Notes under the pieces: model-generated
Database searches by the model: none
What the model was told of the DNA's origin: nothing
The model's input: the letters and a program-made list of their open reading frames with translations, nothing else
Program-made: the position numbers and the translations under genes
Origin: an uncultured Verrucomicrobiota bacterium
GTDB lineage: Bacteria; Verrucomicrobiota; Verrucomicrobiia; Limisphaerales; AAA164-E04
Assembly (NCBI GenBank): GCA_913061285.1
Contig: CAJXVR010000019.1
Span: forward strand, 1 to 42,913
Direction: 5' to 3'
Length of the DNA stretch: 42,913 bases
Shown here: piece by piece, positions 1 to 10,157 of the stretch
How positions within the stretch are numbered: the stretch's first letter is position 1
Layout: each line of letters opens with the position of its first letter

Positions 1-969
<969 letters not shown>

Positions 970-1427
970 TGTCTCTTACTGTTTTCTATGCGGAGTTTCG
1001 TCAGAACAAAGCTCTCAATGCAGTCCCCGTGCCAACGCACCACCGGAAAAAAAGACAATCAAAATAAACCGTCAAAACCTCAGCGAATCTGCAATTTTTC
1101 TGCAGAATAGAAATTCAATAAAAACTCAGAAAATGGATTCGCGCTCTGTGAGTAGTCTATGCGGATGCTATACAGACTCTATCCACCTCTCGCGACAGGC
1201 AGACAAGATCTTCTTGAAGAAATAGACACCAAGAACCCAGGCAATATCTCGATGCGATAGAGGCGAAAGGCGGCAAGAACCGTGACGCGAATAAACTGAC
1301 AAGTGCCTCAAGCCACCTATCAGCTAACAAATCAAACCATCCATGGCACTAGACCGCTCTCTTCAGCATTCGCTTAAGAGTTGAGCCTTATCCAGCTCCA
1401 GAATAGGCTCTTTCGAAAGATTCTACT
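970..1427. other. Divergent intergenic region, 458 bp
   Basis: No supportable gene was found; the apparent short frames have no coding character. It must hold the promoters of the divergent genes on either side. Visible structure includes a perfect 6-bp dyad TCTGCA-N7-TGCAGA at 1088-1106 and a 12-bp palindrome TCTTTCGAAAGA at 1409-1420, seven bases before the plus-strand start codon. No convincing -35/-10 pair was found. Confidence 0.6.
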
Positions 1428-4400
1428 ATGACGACGCCTCGTTTTTTCCTCGCCGCAGTATTGGCTCTCTCTGGTGTATGCCAGGCAGCCGACCACGCCC
1501 CGACCACTGTCAGCGTCAGCGCAAGCAGCACCCAGGAAGGTCGCTACCCATGGATGGCGGTGGACGGAGATCCAAACACGCGCTGGTGCGCTGAAAACAG
1601 TAGCAAACCACAATGGATCCAGCTTGAGTTCGAGAAGGTCGTCAAGATTGATGAAATCGGAATCGCTTGGGAGAGCAAGGACAATAGCTACGGCTACACC
1701 ATCGAGTCATCCCTGGATGGCTCCTCGTGGAATACCTTGAAAGACGCTCAATCCAACTCCAAACCAGGAGACAGCAAGACGAGCTTCCCCATGAGCTCTC
1801 TCCGATTCCTCCGAATCAACGGGACAACGTCGAGCGGTGGTTGGATCAGCCTCTGGGAACTAAGCGTCCACGGAGAAGGCGTTCAAACTCTCAGCCCAAA
1901 ACTAAGCCCTAAGGAACAAGCGGTCCTCGCAGCACTCAAACACGAGACCCCGGATCCCTATGCTAAAGGCGGAAATGTTGCGCCGAAAATCATTCACCTC
2001 AGCGAAGAAGAAGAAGCCGCGATTTTGAGCGATGTCACCGTTCCTGACGGTTTCGAAGCCACACTCTTCGCCCCCTCAGCTACGGCTAACTATCCAGTGT
2101 ACGTCGCAGCAGCACCCAATGGAGACCTCTTTGTTTCTAGTGACGGAAACGGTTCCCTGGGGCGCAACCCAGAACGAGGCCGCGTCCTGAGACTTCGCGA
2201 TACAGACAACGACGGTCGGGCTGATGAGGTCACCGAATTCATCAAACAGATCGATTCACCGCGGGGCCTAATTTGGGATCACGATCGACTCTACCTACTC
2301 CATCCTCCCCATATCAGCGTCTTCTTCGATCAAGACGGCGACGGTATCTCAGAACGCTCCCAGCGGCTCATTAAAGGTATCGCCTTCGACTTTGACATGC
2401 GACCACCAGATCACACCACCAACGGACTTGAGCTCGGCATCGATGGCTGGATCTATATTGCCGGGGGCGACTTCGGATTCATGGAAGCGGTCGGCACCGA
2501 TGGCCGTCAGCTTCAGCACCGAGGAGGAGGGGTTATTCGCTTCAGACCAGATGGCACAGGCATGGAAATCTTCGCGACCGGCACGCGAAATATTCTAGGC
2601 ACCCCGACAAGTCCGCTTCTCGATATCTTTGCTCGAGACAACACTAATGATGGTGGCGGATGGGACGTGCGATTCCACCACTTCACCGGTCTTGAAGACC
2701 ACGGCTATCCTCGCCTCTACAAGAATTTCTCCGGCGAGCACATCCATCCACTTGCAGACTACGGAGGGGGTTCAGGCTGCGGTTCCGTCTATATTCACGA
2801 GCCGGGATTCCCGCAGGAATGGGCACACGCTCCCTTTACCTGCGACTGGGGGCGGGCAGCGCTCTTCCATCACAGCGTCAAACGAGAGGGTGCCACATTC
2901 ATCGAAACTGAAAAACCAAAACCCTTCATCAAAGTCACCCGCCCCACCGATGCCGATGTTGATGCGATGAGCCGGGTCTACCAAGCCAGCTGGAAAGGTC
3001 CCGCGACATTCAATTGGGCCGGCCCTGATCACGGCTATATCACTCGAGTCACGCCCAAGAACTATCAAGCGCCCCCCCTACCCGATTTCGACTCGCTAAC
3101 TGACCCGGAACTCATCGGGCTACTCGATTCACCGAGCCACATCCGTACGCTTACAGCCCAGCGTACCTTGCTGCGAAGGGAGCAGAACAACGTAACAACT
3201 CGGGCACTCCTCAACCTAGCAAACAACCCACAGAAGGAACTCCGAGCCCGAATCGCCGCACTCTATGCCATCAGCCAACGAGGTATTGCTAGTCGAGAGA
3301 GCGAAGGGGTAATCCAAGCCATTCTCCCCCTTGCGGAAGACCCTTCCCTCGAAGCCTTCGTTCTTCGCGCTTTGGGAGATATGGGGATCGACCGTCTCAC
3401 TCAGGGCCAGGGCGGGCCGGCCCCGGCAGCCGCATTTGTCAAAGGGCTCAATAGCAGCAATTACCGAACCCGACTCGAAGCCATGGTTGCCGCTGCCCGT
3501 CAAAAGAGTATCGCCTCGGCCTCAACAATCACTGGCAACCTTGGGCATAAAGATCCGGTTCTCGCTCACACCGCCTTTCAATCGCTTGCTTCGTTGAACG
3601 CCATCGATGCCTGCTTCATCGTGCTGGACTCAGACGCGGCGTCAAGCGCCCAACGAATCGGGGCCGGTCACGCCCTGATGAGAATGCAAGGCCCAGGACT
3701 TATCGACAATCTGATAGAGCGACTTCACAAGAGCACCTCAATCCCCTCCCAGGAAGCCATTCAGGCAGCCCTCTGCCGACTCTATCACCGCGAAGCCAAA
3801 TGGACGGGCGATAGCTGGGGAACTCGTCCCGACACTCGAGGTCCGTTCTACCAATTGGAACCTTCCCCCGACGCCGAGAAAATTCTTACCGCTCTTCATG
3901 CCGCCCTAGCCAAGGCCGGCCCATCGGAAGCTGTGAGACTCGTCGAAGAAATGAATCGCAATCGCATCCAATCCGATGTGGCGTTGGATCGAATCATTGA
4001 CCTCGCCAACAAGGACAACGCACATGTCACGGCAGCGGTCGCTCAACTGGCAGCCGCCAACCACATTCCCGAACGGGCCATCCCGCTATTGCTCAAGGCA
4101 GCAAGAAGCCAAGCAACGCCTGCCCCCGTGCTCGCCCAAAGCATTGAGACTCTGGCCAAGGTCGCACACGAGGAATCACTGCCAGCCAGTCTGAGAGCGC
4201 TCGTGACTCTTTCCAAAGCCAAAGGCCATGGAAAGTCCCAAGCCGCTGGCAGGAACGCCTTCCTCAAAAACCCGAGACTTGATGAGCAACACGAGTCACT
4301 CAAGAATCTTGCATCAACCAACCCTGGATCCGAGGAAACACGATGGGCGCACGCTGGACTATTGGAATTGGCCTCCCGAAAGAACGCCGATCCAAAGGCA

Positions 4401-5084
4401 AGAGCAAGCGCTACGGAGGCCATTAATCTCGCCTGGCAGGACCCGGCCAGAAAACTTCTCCTGATCACCCTTGCTGCCGACCTAGGCAACCATCACCTTG
4501 ACGCCCGAATCAGCGCGGCGAGAGGGGATTTCGATCCAGAGATTGTCACCGCCGCACAAAAAGCCGCAAGACGCCTACGCATTCCGAATCCTGACGAAGA
4601 CAGCACACCGAAAATCGAAAGCCTTTCGCCCAAGGACGCCCTATCCCAAGTCCTGAAAAGCGAGGGAGACGTGGCCCTCGGTGAAGCCATCTTCATTCGG
4701 GCTGCCTGCGCGACTTGCCACACTATCAGTCAGGATCAACCACAGAAGGGGCCCTACCTCGGCAACATCGCTACCACCTACCGTCGCAACGAGCTCGCCG
4801 AATCCATTCTCATGCCCAACAAAACCATTGCCCAAGGCTTCGCGACTCACCTCATCACACTCAAGGACGACAGCACGCTGATGGGATTCATCACCCGAGA
4901 AGCCGGCGACCAGCTAAGCCTTCGAGATATTGCGGCGCAGGAACACACCGTCAGAAAAGACCAAATCGCAACCCGCGAAACCCTCCCAAATTCGATCATG
5001 CCCCCAGGACTATTGAGCGCCTTCACCGTCCGAGAGATGGCAAGCCTCCTCGATTACCTCGAGTCCTTGGCCAGCAGCAATTAA
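1428..5084 (+). CDS. PVC-type exported haem protein: discoidin domain, beta-propeller, HEAT-like repeats, C-terminal cytochrome-like domain
   Basis: This is a 1218-aa protein with a signal peptide (residues 1-20, cleavage after CQA). Residues 24-150 form an F5/8 type C (discoidin/CBM32-like) domain. About 200-550 matches the PVC 'membrane-bound dehydrogenase' propeller type (PDGFEATLFA, DTDNDGRADEV, DQDGDGISE, GLELGIDGWIYIAGG). About 560-1060 is Ala/Leu-rich helical and HEAT-like. The C-terminus carries CATCH at 1094-1098 and the MPPGLLSAFTVREMASLLDYL ending region of the planctomycete-type haem-binding domain. By family knowledge these are exported, probably electron-transferring proteins that often accompany polymer degradation; the substrate is unknown. 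The discoidin domain suggests glycan binding. The start has no strong ribosome site, but the signal peptide fixes it. A stem-loop follows the stop. Confidence 0.88.
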   Translation: MTTPRFFLAAVLALSGVCQAADHAPTTVSVSASSTQEGRYPWMAVDGDPNTRWCAENSSKPQWIQLEFEKVVKIDEIGIAWESKDNSYGYTIESSLDGSSWNTLKDAQSNSKPGDSKTSFPMSSLRFLRINGTTSSGGWISLWELSVHGEGVQTLSPKLSPKEQAVLAALKHETPDPYAKGGNVAPKIIHLSEEEEAAILSDVTVPDGFEATLFAPSATANYPVYVAAAPNGDLFVSSDGNGSLGRNPERGRVLRLRDTDNDGRADEVTEFIKQIDSPRGLIWDHDRLYLLHPPHISVFFDQDGDGISERSQRLIKGIAFDFDMRPPDHTTNGLELGIDGWIYIAGGDFGFMEAVGTDGRQLQHRGGGVIRFRPDGTGMEIFATGTRNILGTPTSPLLDIFARDNTNDGGGWDVRFHHFTGLEDHGYPRLYKNFSGEHIHPLADYGGGSGCGSVYIHEPGFPQEWAHAPFTCDWGRAALFHHSVKREGATFIETEKPKPFIKVTRPTDADVDAMSRVYQASWKGPATFNWAGPDHGYITRVTPKNYQAPPLPDFDSLTDPELIGLLDSPSHIRTLTAQRTLLRREQNNVTTRALLNLANNPQKELRARIAALYAISQRGIASRESEGVIQAILPLAEDPSLEAFVLRALGDMGIDRLTQGQGGPAPAAAFVKGLNSSNYRTRLEAMVAAARQKSIASASTITGNLGHKDPVLAHTAFQSLASLNAIDACFIVLDSDAASSAQRIGAGHALMRMQGPGLIDNLIERLHKSTSIPSQEAIQAALCRLYHREAKWTGDSWGTRPDTRGPFYQLEPSPDAEKILTALHAALAKAGPSEAVRLVEEMNRNRIQSDVALDRIIDLANKDNAHVTAAVAQLAAANHIPERAIPLLLKAARSQATPAPVLAQSIETLAKVAHEESLPASLRALVTLSKAKGHGKSQAAGRNAFLKNPRLDEQHESLKNLASTNPGSEETRWAHAGLLELASRKNADPKARASATEAINLAWQDPARKLLLITLAADLGNHHLDARISAARGDFDPEIVTAAQKAARRLRIPNPDEDSTPKIESLSPKDALSQVLKSEGDVALGEAIFIRAACATCHTISQDQPQKGPYLGNIATTYRRNELAESILMPNKTIAQGFATHLITLKDDSTLMGFITREAGDQLSLRDIAAQEHTVRKDQIATRETLPNSIMPPGLLSAFTVREMASLLDYLESLASSN

Positions 5085-5416
5085 AGGTTAGAAGACTCTT
5101 CCGCTGACTACGACAGCGGAAGAGAAGCCATTCATCGGACAGATTCCAGCGAAGAGACCTTCAATCTTTCTTATTGAAACGGCGATTCACGCCCCCTCGA
5201 CTTCAATGACCAAGCCCGCATGGAAAGGCTGCACTCGCTGGTATAACGAACGGATACCGTAGAAGTACGTCTAAAAAAGCCTAGTCAGCGACCTGTGACC
5301 GTAATTATTCTGCGCATCTCTATTCAACAGCCTAATCCACAGAAACAACGCTAATGAACAGAACGAGACCGGACACCCTCGCACAAGGCACCCAAGACGG
5401 TAATGAGGAACAGCCC
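5085..5416. other. Intergenic region, 332 bp
   Basis: Apart from the stem-loop at 5096-5124 nothing is recognisable. An in-frame ATG at 5354 extends the next gene upstream but lacks a ribosome site. The preferred start at 5417 makes this stretch a 5' leader. Confidence 0.5.
5096..5124 (+). terminator. Perfect 11-bp stem-loop after the haem-protein gene
   Basis: CTCTTCCGCTG pairs perfectly with CAGCGGAAGAG across a 7-base loop, starting 11 bases after the stop codon. There is no T-run on the 3' side, so it may act as an mRNA-end stabiliser or a Rho-assisted terminator rather than a classic intrinsic one. Confidence 0.55.
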
Positions 5417-8400
5417 ATGAGATTTGCTTCCTTGAATTCAACCTGCAAATCGCGTTGGGCAAACCCGGCGATCGTTGCTTCATTGTTCCTTTGCTCCGTC
5501 GCGTTGTTCTCTCAAAATTCCATCAACGTCGATATCCAAAGAAACAGTAGTGATGGCTACTCTGGACCGAACGCGGTAGGCAGTAACGTTCGCTGGAACC
5601 ATCTAGAGAATGACAACAGTAGCGGGCTCCTCGATGCGGCGGGCAATGTCACATCGACAAGCCTGGTTCTTTACGGAGCCAACGCTCGATGGGAATCTGA
5701 TTGGAGCACCCATGACCTCCTGGAAGACTTTCTCTATCGAGACGGTAATGCCTGGGCCGTTGCCGAGATCAATGGACTCGATTCCGATCTTTTCTTCGAC
5801 CTTTACATCTACACTGGAGTCGAAGGAGGACGCTACAAAGTCGCTGGCAATCAACTGGATGCCGTCAATAATGCAACGGGCCCCAACACGGACTCGATCA
5901 TCGAAGCCGGCGCGCCCTTTACAGCAGGAAAGAACTTCGTCGTCTTCCGCAACCTCAAGCCCTCCGCAGTTGGCCAATTGCGAATTGAATACCAAGACTC
6001 GCCGCTCTCGGCTCCCCTCAACGGAAACTTCGCTGGATTCACCTTGGTGGAAAATCCACCCGCCACTCCTCCCTCAGCCCCTCCCCTGGGAAGCACCCTT
6101 TCAATCGGTAATCTGGTCATTCAGAGGAGCTCGACCGGGCAGATTTCCGAGGCGACAATTACAGGACTCCACGGGGCAGCGTCATTCACTCTCTTGCGGC
6201 TGGAGGGGACTCCACCCAAAGCAACTGGGGGTGAGCTCGATTTTCTTGGATTCAAGTTTCCGATCACAACAGCAGAAGTAAACCCAGACCAACAGACACT
6301 CACTCTCACCGCCCAGATCGGATTGCCATACCCGCTCTTCACCGACAACAACAATCAGCCAATCCGTCAGCGCGTCGTCTTGCAAGTCGATCGAACGGGC
6401 AATGTCAGCATCGTCGGCGGGCAAATATTCGTCCCCCAACTCAAAGCAGGCAGAAACCTCGACCTAGCAAATCTAAATCTCCAATTTGACGTGCGAACGG
6501 GTCTGGTCAGTGGAGGAGTGGACGTCAAAATAGGCAAGGAAGTCGCCGATCCCTGCAATTTCCTCGGTGGGCAGACGAATCCATTCGTTGGCGGATTCAT
6601 CGAATTTCGTCATGGGCAATTCAACTCGCTCTCCCTCACCGGGAGCAATCTCCGCAAGCCTGTAGGGGCCGCCTACCTCGATCTCATTCAAGCCTCGGTT
6701 TTCGATCTTGCCAATCCCAACGGCAATTGGTCCATCCAAGGACGTATGGTCATCAATGGCGGGTGTCCTATCAACGTAGCTGGCGTTTCAAATGTCTATC
6801 CAATCACCATCGACGCCAATGGCACCTACTCAGCAGATCGCCGGTTCTCGCTGAACGGCCAAGGAAAACTATTCAATATTCCGGTACTAAACGCGGGCCT
6901 CAGCGTTGGAGCCAACGAAACCGTCGTCAAGACAGGCGTCTCATTCGGAAACGTTTTCGACACTCAAACAACCCTCACCATGAGGCCAGGTCAACTCTAT
7001 GGCACGGCTCTCGGCAACCTCAGAGTCCCCTCCAATACCGCCGGGGGAATTGGAGGAATGAATTTCCCCAAAGTCACCGGCTCGATCGACAACAATGGCG
7101 TTCGCGGTTCTATCTCGGTATTGCTGACCGCCGGCGTGCCGGAAAAGTGTGTTGGAGGAGGAAGCAAACGAGTGGAATACAATGGCAAACAGATTTGCGC
7201 GCCTAGCTGGCTGGGCGGCAAATGCTATACTCCCCGCCTCTGTTGCATCGATGTTCCAATCCCCAGGTTGTGCACTCCAGCGATTCCAGAGATTAGGCCC
7301 ACCTTCGGGTTTGAATATAACTGGAATAGTGGGCAGTTTGGTTTCGTGAAGCAGAACGCCGCCAATCGCGATCCTTGGGATCGCGGTCTTCGCCCTCAGA
7401 TTCACGACCCTGAGACTAATGGCACCCTCACCTTTCTCACTAACTGGGATCGACTCGACCGCGTTTCCACCGGACGCTTCGGTCGCAAATTTGCTACTAA
7501 TGGAAACGGCACCCCTATTTGTACAATCAATGTACCCGCGGGGCATCCAGGGGTTTTCTTTCGCCTCGCCTATTCAAACGCTGCAACTCCTGAGACCGGC
7601 ATCAAAGTCACGCTCCCAAACGGAACCGAATTGGATTCCGAACAAGGGGCCTTACCCTTTGGATTTGACAAGGCCCTGGGCTATTCACGATTCAACCCAG
7701 ACGCCAACGAGATCATCGTTCTACTCATCAATCCGACCGGCGGAGACTATGTCATCGAAGTGCAGAATGCTGCCGCGCTTGACGACTACAGCGTCGATGC
7801 CGTCGCTCAAAACCATCTTCCCTTCGCGGACATTATCCAAATCGATGGTCCCAACGATGAAGGCACGATAGATATCTTTTGGGCGGCAGAGGATGTTCAA
7901 AGCACTGCGACGGTAAGCGCCTTTCTCGAACCCGAATCCCAAGGAAACCGTGGCATTCGCATTCAAGAAGCGTTGATCGACCACAGCACCCCTGAAGATG
8001 ACATCGAAGTCATGAGCATCAACCTAACAGACATCGATGCTGCTCCCGGCACTTACTACGTCATGCTGAAAATCGACGATGGAATCAACCCGCCTGATTA
8101 CTCGTATTCCGATATTCAAATCGAGTTCGGACATCCTGATGCCCCAGAGCCCGTCACCGCGATTGCTACCGCCCCTGGAAACAATTCGATCAAAGTCGCC
8201 TGGGAAGCAAGCCCCTCATCGAGTGTCGACTACTATCAAGTTCACTTTTCGGTCGACACAGAGCACAACCCCATCGATCGAATCCTCACAACCTCATCAT
8301 CGACGACAGAGATTACTATTCCTAAGTTGACCAATGGGCAACCTTACCTCGTTTCGGTGACTGCGGGAACAGCGACTGGTATAGAGTCCGCTCCGTTCGA

Positions 8401-9334
8401 ATACCACCGGGTCATCCCCACAGCTGGCCCAGGTCTTGACCGCCCGATCATTACCTCAGCGCCAGACCAAGACGCCACGGCAGGCTATCTCTACACCTAC
8501 TTTGCCACTGGATTCGACAAAGATTCCCAAACACCTATCACGGAGCTCCCTTCCCTGTTCACTGAAACGATTGAGTCCATCGAACCGCGAGAGCCTACCC
8601 TCACTTGGTCCTTAGCTCAGGCTCCCTCTGGCATGGAGATTCACCCCAGCGGACTAATTACCTGGACCCCGACGGAAGATCAGATCGGGCCCCACAACGT
8701 CACAGTCCAGTTATCGAAGGCTCCACTCATTAGCGACACCAACGCTGCCACTCGATCCCTCACGGCCCAGCAGCAATTCAAATTAGAAGTGCTAGCCCCT
8801 GAGAATCTCAATGGTCTCGAGCCCCACCCCTACACCTTCATATCCACTCCGCCACTCTTTACCAGCGAGAATACTACCTACCGCTACCGCCCCGAGATTC
8901 TGGCTCCGGATAACGACTCGGTCATTCAATTGATCAATGGGCCCGAAGGGATGGAGATCACCGAAGACAACGAACTCGTCTGGGAGGTGCCGGAAGATTC
9001 AAGCGGAGAATTCATTTGGCTGCGTGCTTTCACCTCAACCGGCGAAGCTTTCGATCAGTTCTATTTCCTCCATGTGCACCTATCGTGGAACCAGCTACCA
9101 GAGGATATTCGAATTGCGACCGTACAGCAGGGCGCCAACGGAGAACCCATCCTCCATTGGGTCGGCTCCGGCGAAGCCTTTGGAATCCAGCGAAAACGCT
9201 CGCTTACGGATACGACGTGGGAAATCATTGAAGGCCCAATTCCCGCGTCTGAAGTCAACATATTCGTCGACACCAGCCCGCGTCCTGAGGCGGGGTTCTA
9301 TCGAATCGTTGAGTGGGATACCGAAAGCCCTTAG
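5417..9334 (+). CDS. Giant exported beta-rich protein with Fn3-like and putative Ig domains
   Basis: With the ATG at 5417 this is 1305 aa. That start has GAGGAA six bases upstream and leads straight into a signal peptide (cleavage near ALFS, residue 33). The upstream ATG at 5354 has neither. Residues 35-210 look like a jelly-roll/galactose-binding-type region. 215-560 is a Gly/Asn-rich beta-strand region of unknown family. 574-622 is a Cys-rich insert (CVGGG, CAPSW, GGKC, LCCID, RLC), probably disulfide-bonded and therefore consistent with an extracytoplasmic location. About 905-1000 is Fn3-like and about 1007-1120 is a putative Ig/cadherin-like domain (ITSAPDQDATAG ... LTWSLAQAPSGM). The last 75 residues are the recurrent W..FYRI module. 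No catalytic motif was recognised; a surface-attached adhesin or scaffold is the most that can be inferred. Confidence 0.8.
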   Translation: MRFASLNSTCKSRWANPAIVASLFLCSVALFSQNSINVDIQRNSSDGYSGPNAVGSNVRWNHLENDNSSGLLDAAGNVTSTSLVLYGANARWESDWSTHDLLEDFLYRDGNAWAVAEINGLDSDLFFDLYIYTGVEGGRYKVAGNQLDAVNNATGPNTDSIIEAGAPFTAGKNFVVFRNLKPSAVGQLRIEYQDSPLSAPLNGNFAGFTLVENPPATPPSAPPLGSTLSIGNLVIQRSSTGQISEATITGLHGAASFTLLRLEGTPPKATGGELDFLGFKFPITTAEVNPDQQTLTLTAQIGLPYPLFTDNNNQPIRQRVVLQVDRTGNVSIVGGQIFVPQLKAGRNLDLANLNLQFDVRTGLVSGGVDVKIGKEVADPCNFLGGQTNPFVGGFIEFRHGQFNSLSLTGSNLRKPVGAAYLDLIQASVFDLANPNGNWSIQGRMVINGGCPINVAGVSNVYPITIDANGTYSADRRFSLNGQGKLFNIPVLNAGLSVGANETVVKTGVSFGNVFDTQTTLTMRPGQLYGTALGNLRVPSNTAGGIGGMNFPKVTGSIDNNGVRGSISVLLTAGVPEKCVGGGSKRVEYNGKQICAPSWLGGKCYTPRLCCIDVPIPRLCTPAIPEIRPTFGFEYNWNSGQFGFVKQNAANRDPWDRGLRPQIHDPETNGTLTFLTNWDRLDRVSTGRFGRKFATNGNGTPICTINVPAGHPGVFFRLAYSNAATPETGIKVTLPNGTELDSEQGALPFGFDKALGYSRFNPDANEIIVLLINPTGGDYVIEVQNAAALDDYSVDAVAQNHLPFADIIQIDGPNDEGTIDIFWAAEDVQSTATVSAFLEPESQGNRGIRIQEALIDHSTPEDDIEVMSINLTDIDAAPGTYYVMLKIDDGINPPDYSYSDIQIEFGHPDAPEPVTAIATAPGNNSIKVAWEASPSSSVDYYQVHFSVDTEHNPIDRILTTSSSTTEITIPKLTNGQPYLVSVTAGTATGIESAPFEYHRVIPTAGPGLDRPIITSAPDQDATAGYLYTYFATGFDKDSQTPITELPSLFTETIESIEPREPTLTWSLAQAPSGMEIHPSGLITWTPTEDQIGPHNVTVQLSKAPLISDTNAATRSLTAQQQFKLEVLAPENLNGLEPHPYTFISTPPLFTSENTTYRYRPEILAPDNDSVIQLINGPEGMEITEDNELVWEVPEDSSGEFIWLRAFTSTGEAFDQFYFLHVHLSWNQLPEDIRIATVQQGANGEPILHWVGSGEAFGIQRKRSLTDTTWEIIEGPIPASEVNIFVDTSPRPEAGFYRIVEWDTESP

Positions 9335-9496
9335 AGACGAAGGCTTATGGCACAATGAAGCGCAGTTGCACTGATCCCGACCTGATCGAGGTTCCTTGCT
9401 CTGGACAATTCTTTTCGTTTCTTTCGTGCACGACAGACCCTTCTGGTCCGGAATCGATCGACAAGGCGCTCGTGTCCCAGTAGAGCTTCTCGCGCT

Positions 9497-10066
9497 ATGA
9501 GTGGTCAAGGACCAGGAACAGGAAGCTCAAGGCCCAGCCTTCGGCCACGAGGGATATCTGCTCTGGCGGGGCTTCATCTCATTGGAGGCTGTTTTGGACT
9601 CCTCCTAACCCCGGTCCTTGCCATAAAGCTTATCAAAGGATCAGGGATTCCCGAGGGGCTCAATCAACTGGGCCTATCTCCCCTGTTCCTTGTCCTGGGC
9701 TATCTCTTCCTCTTTTCCCTCGCGACCTTCTCCGGTCTTGGCATGTGGCGAGGAAAATGGTGGGGATGGCATCTGGGCGCTTTCTATTATCTTTACAGCA
9801 TCGCACGCGCCGCGGGCGCCCTGGTTCATCTTCCAGATGTTTTTGGTTCGATCCCTGCAGAAGCGCTTGAAGACATGAATCAAGGCCCAGAGTTTTACGC
9901 CATCAAGTACGGCGGCCGAACACTCGTTCACTCTGTCATTTACCTCTATTTCTTCAAACCAACGGTCCGCCGATTCTTTGGCATCCGCAAACGAGCAAGA
10001 TGGAATTCCGTTCTCACGCATATGTCCATCTACTTGATCGTCATGACGCTTCGAAACCTCCTCTGA
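9497..10066 (+). CDS. Small polytopic membrane protein
   Basis: A 189-aa protein dominated by hydrophobic segments at about 19-46, 59-85, 88-112, 140-151 and 170-189, so four or five membrane spans. The N-terminus (Ser/Gly/Pro/Arg-rich, residues 1-18) is probably cytoplasmic. It contains WRGKWWGWHLG between spans two and three, a Trp-rich turn seen in many small uncharacterised membrane proteins. I recognise no functional family. It stands alone between two exported giants, with 162 bp upstream and 91 bp downstream, and no operon partner is evident. Confidence 0.72.
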   Translation: MSGQGPGTGSSRPSLRPRGISALAGLHLIGGCFGLLLTPVLAIKLIKGSGIPEGLNQLGLSPLFLVLGYLFLFSLATFSGLGMWRGKWWGWHLGAFYYLYSIARAAGALVHLPDVFGSIPAEALEDMNQGPEFYAIKYGGRTLVHSVIYLYFFKPTVRRFFGIRKRARWNSVLTHMSIYLIVMTLRNLL

Positions 10067-10095
10067 CATCCGAACCCTCTATCGGTAGGACCAGA

Positions 10096-10115
10096 ATGTC
10101 GTACTTCTACGACAT
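10096..10115 (+). terminator. Perfect 8-bp hairpin with CTTC loop
   Basis: ATGTCGTA and TACGACAT flank a CTTC tetraloop, 30 bases after the membrane-protein gene and 42 before the next start. The 3' side is only weakly T-rich (CTCAATTTAA). It is either a terminator for the upstream gene or a leader hairpin of the CotH gene. Confidence 0.45.
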
Positions 10116-10157
10116 CTCAATTTAACCAAGAGCCCAGAATATGCCTCTTCTCACAAT

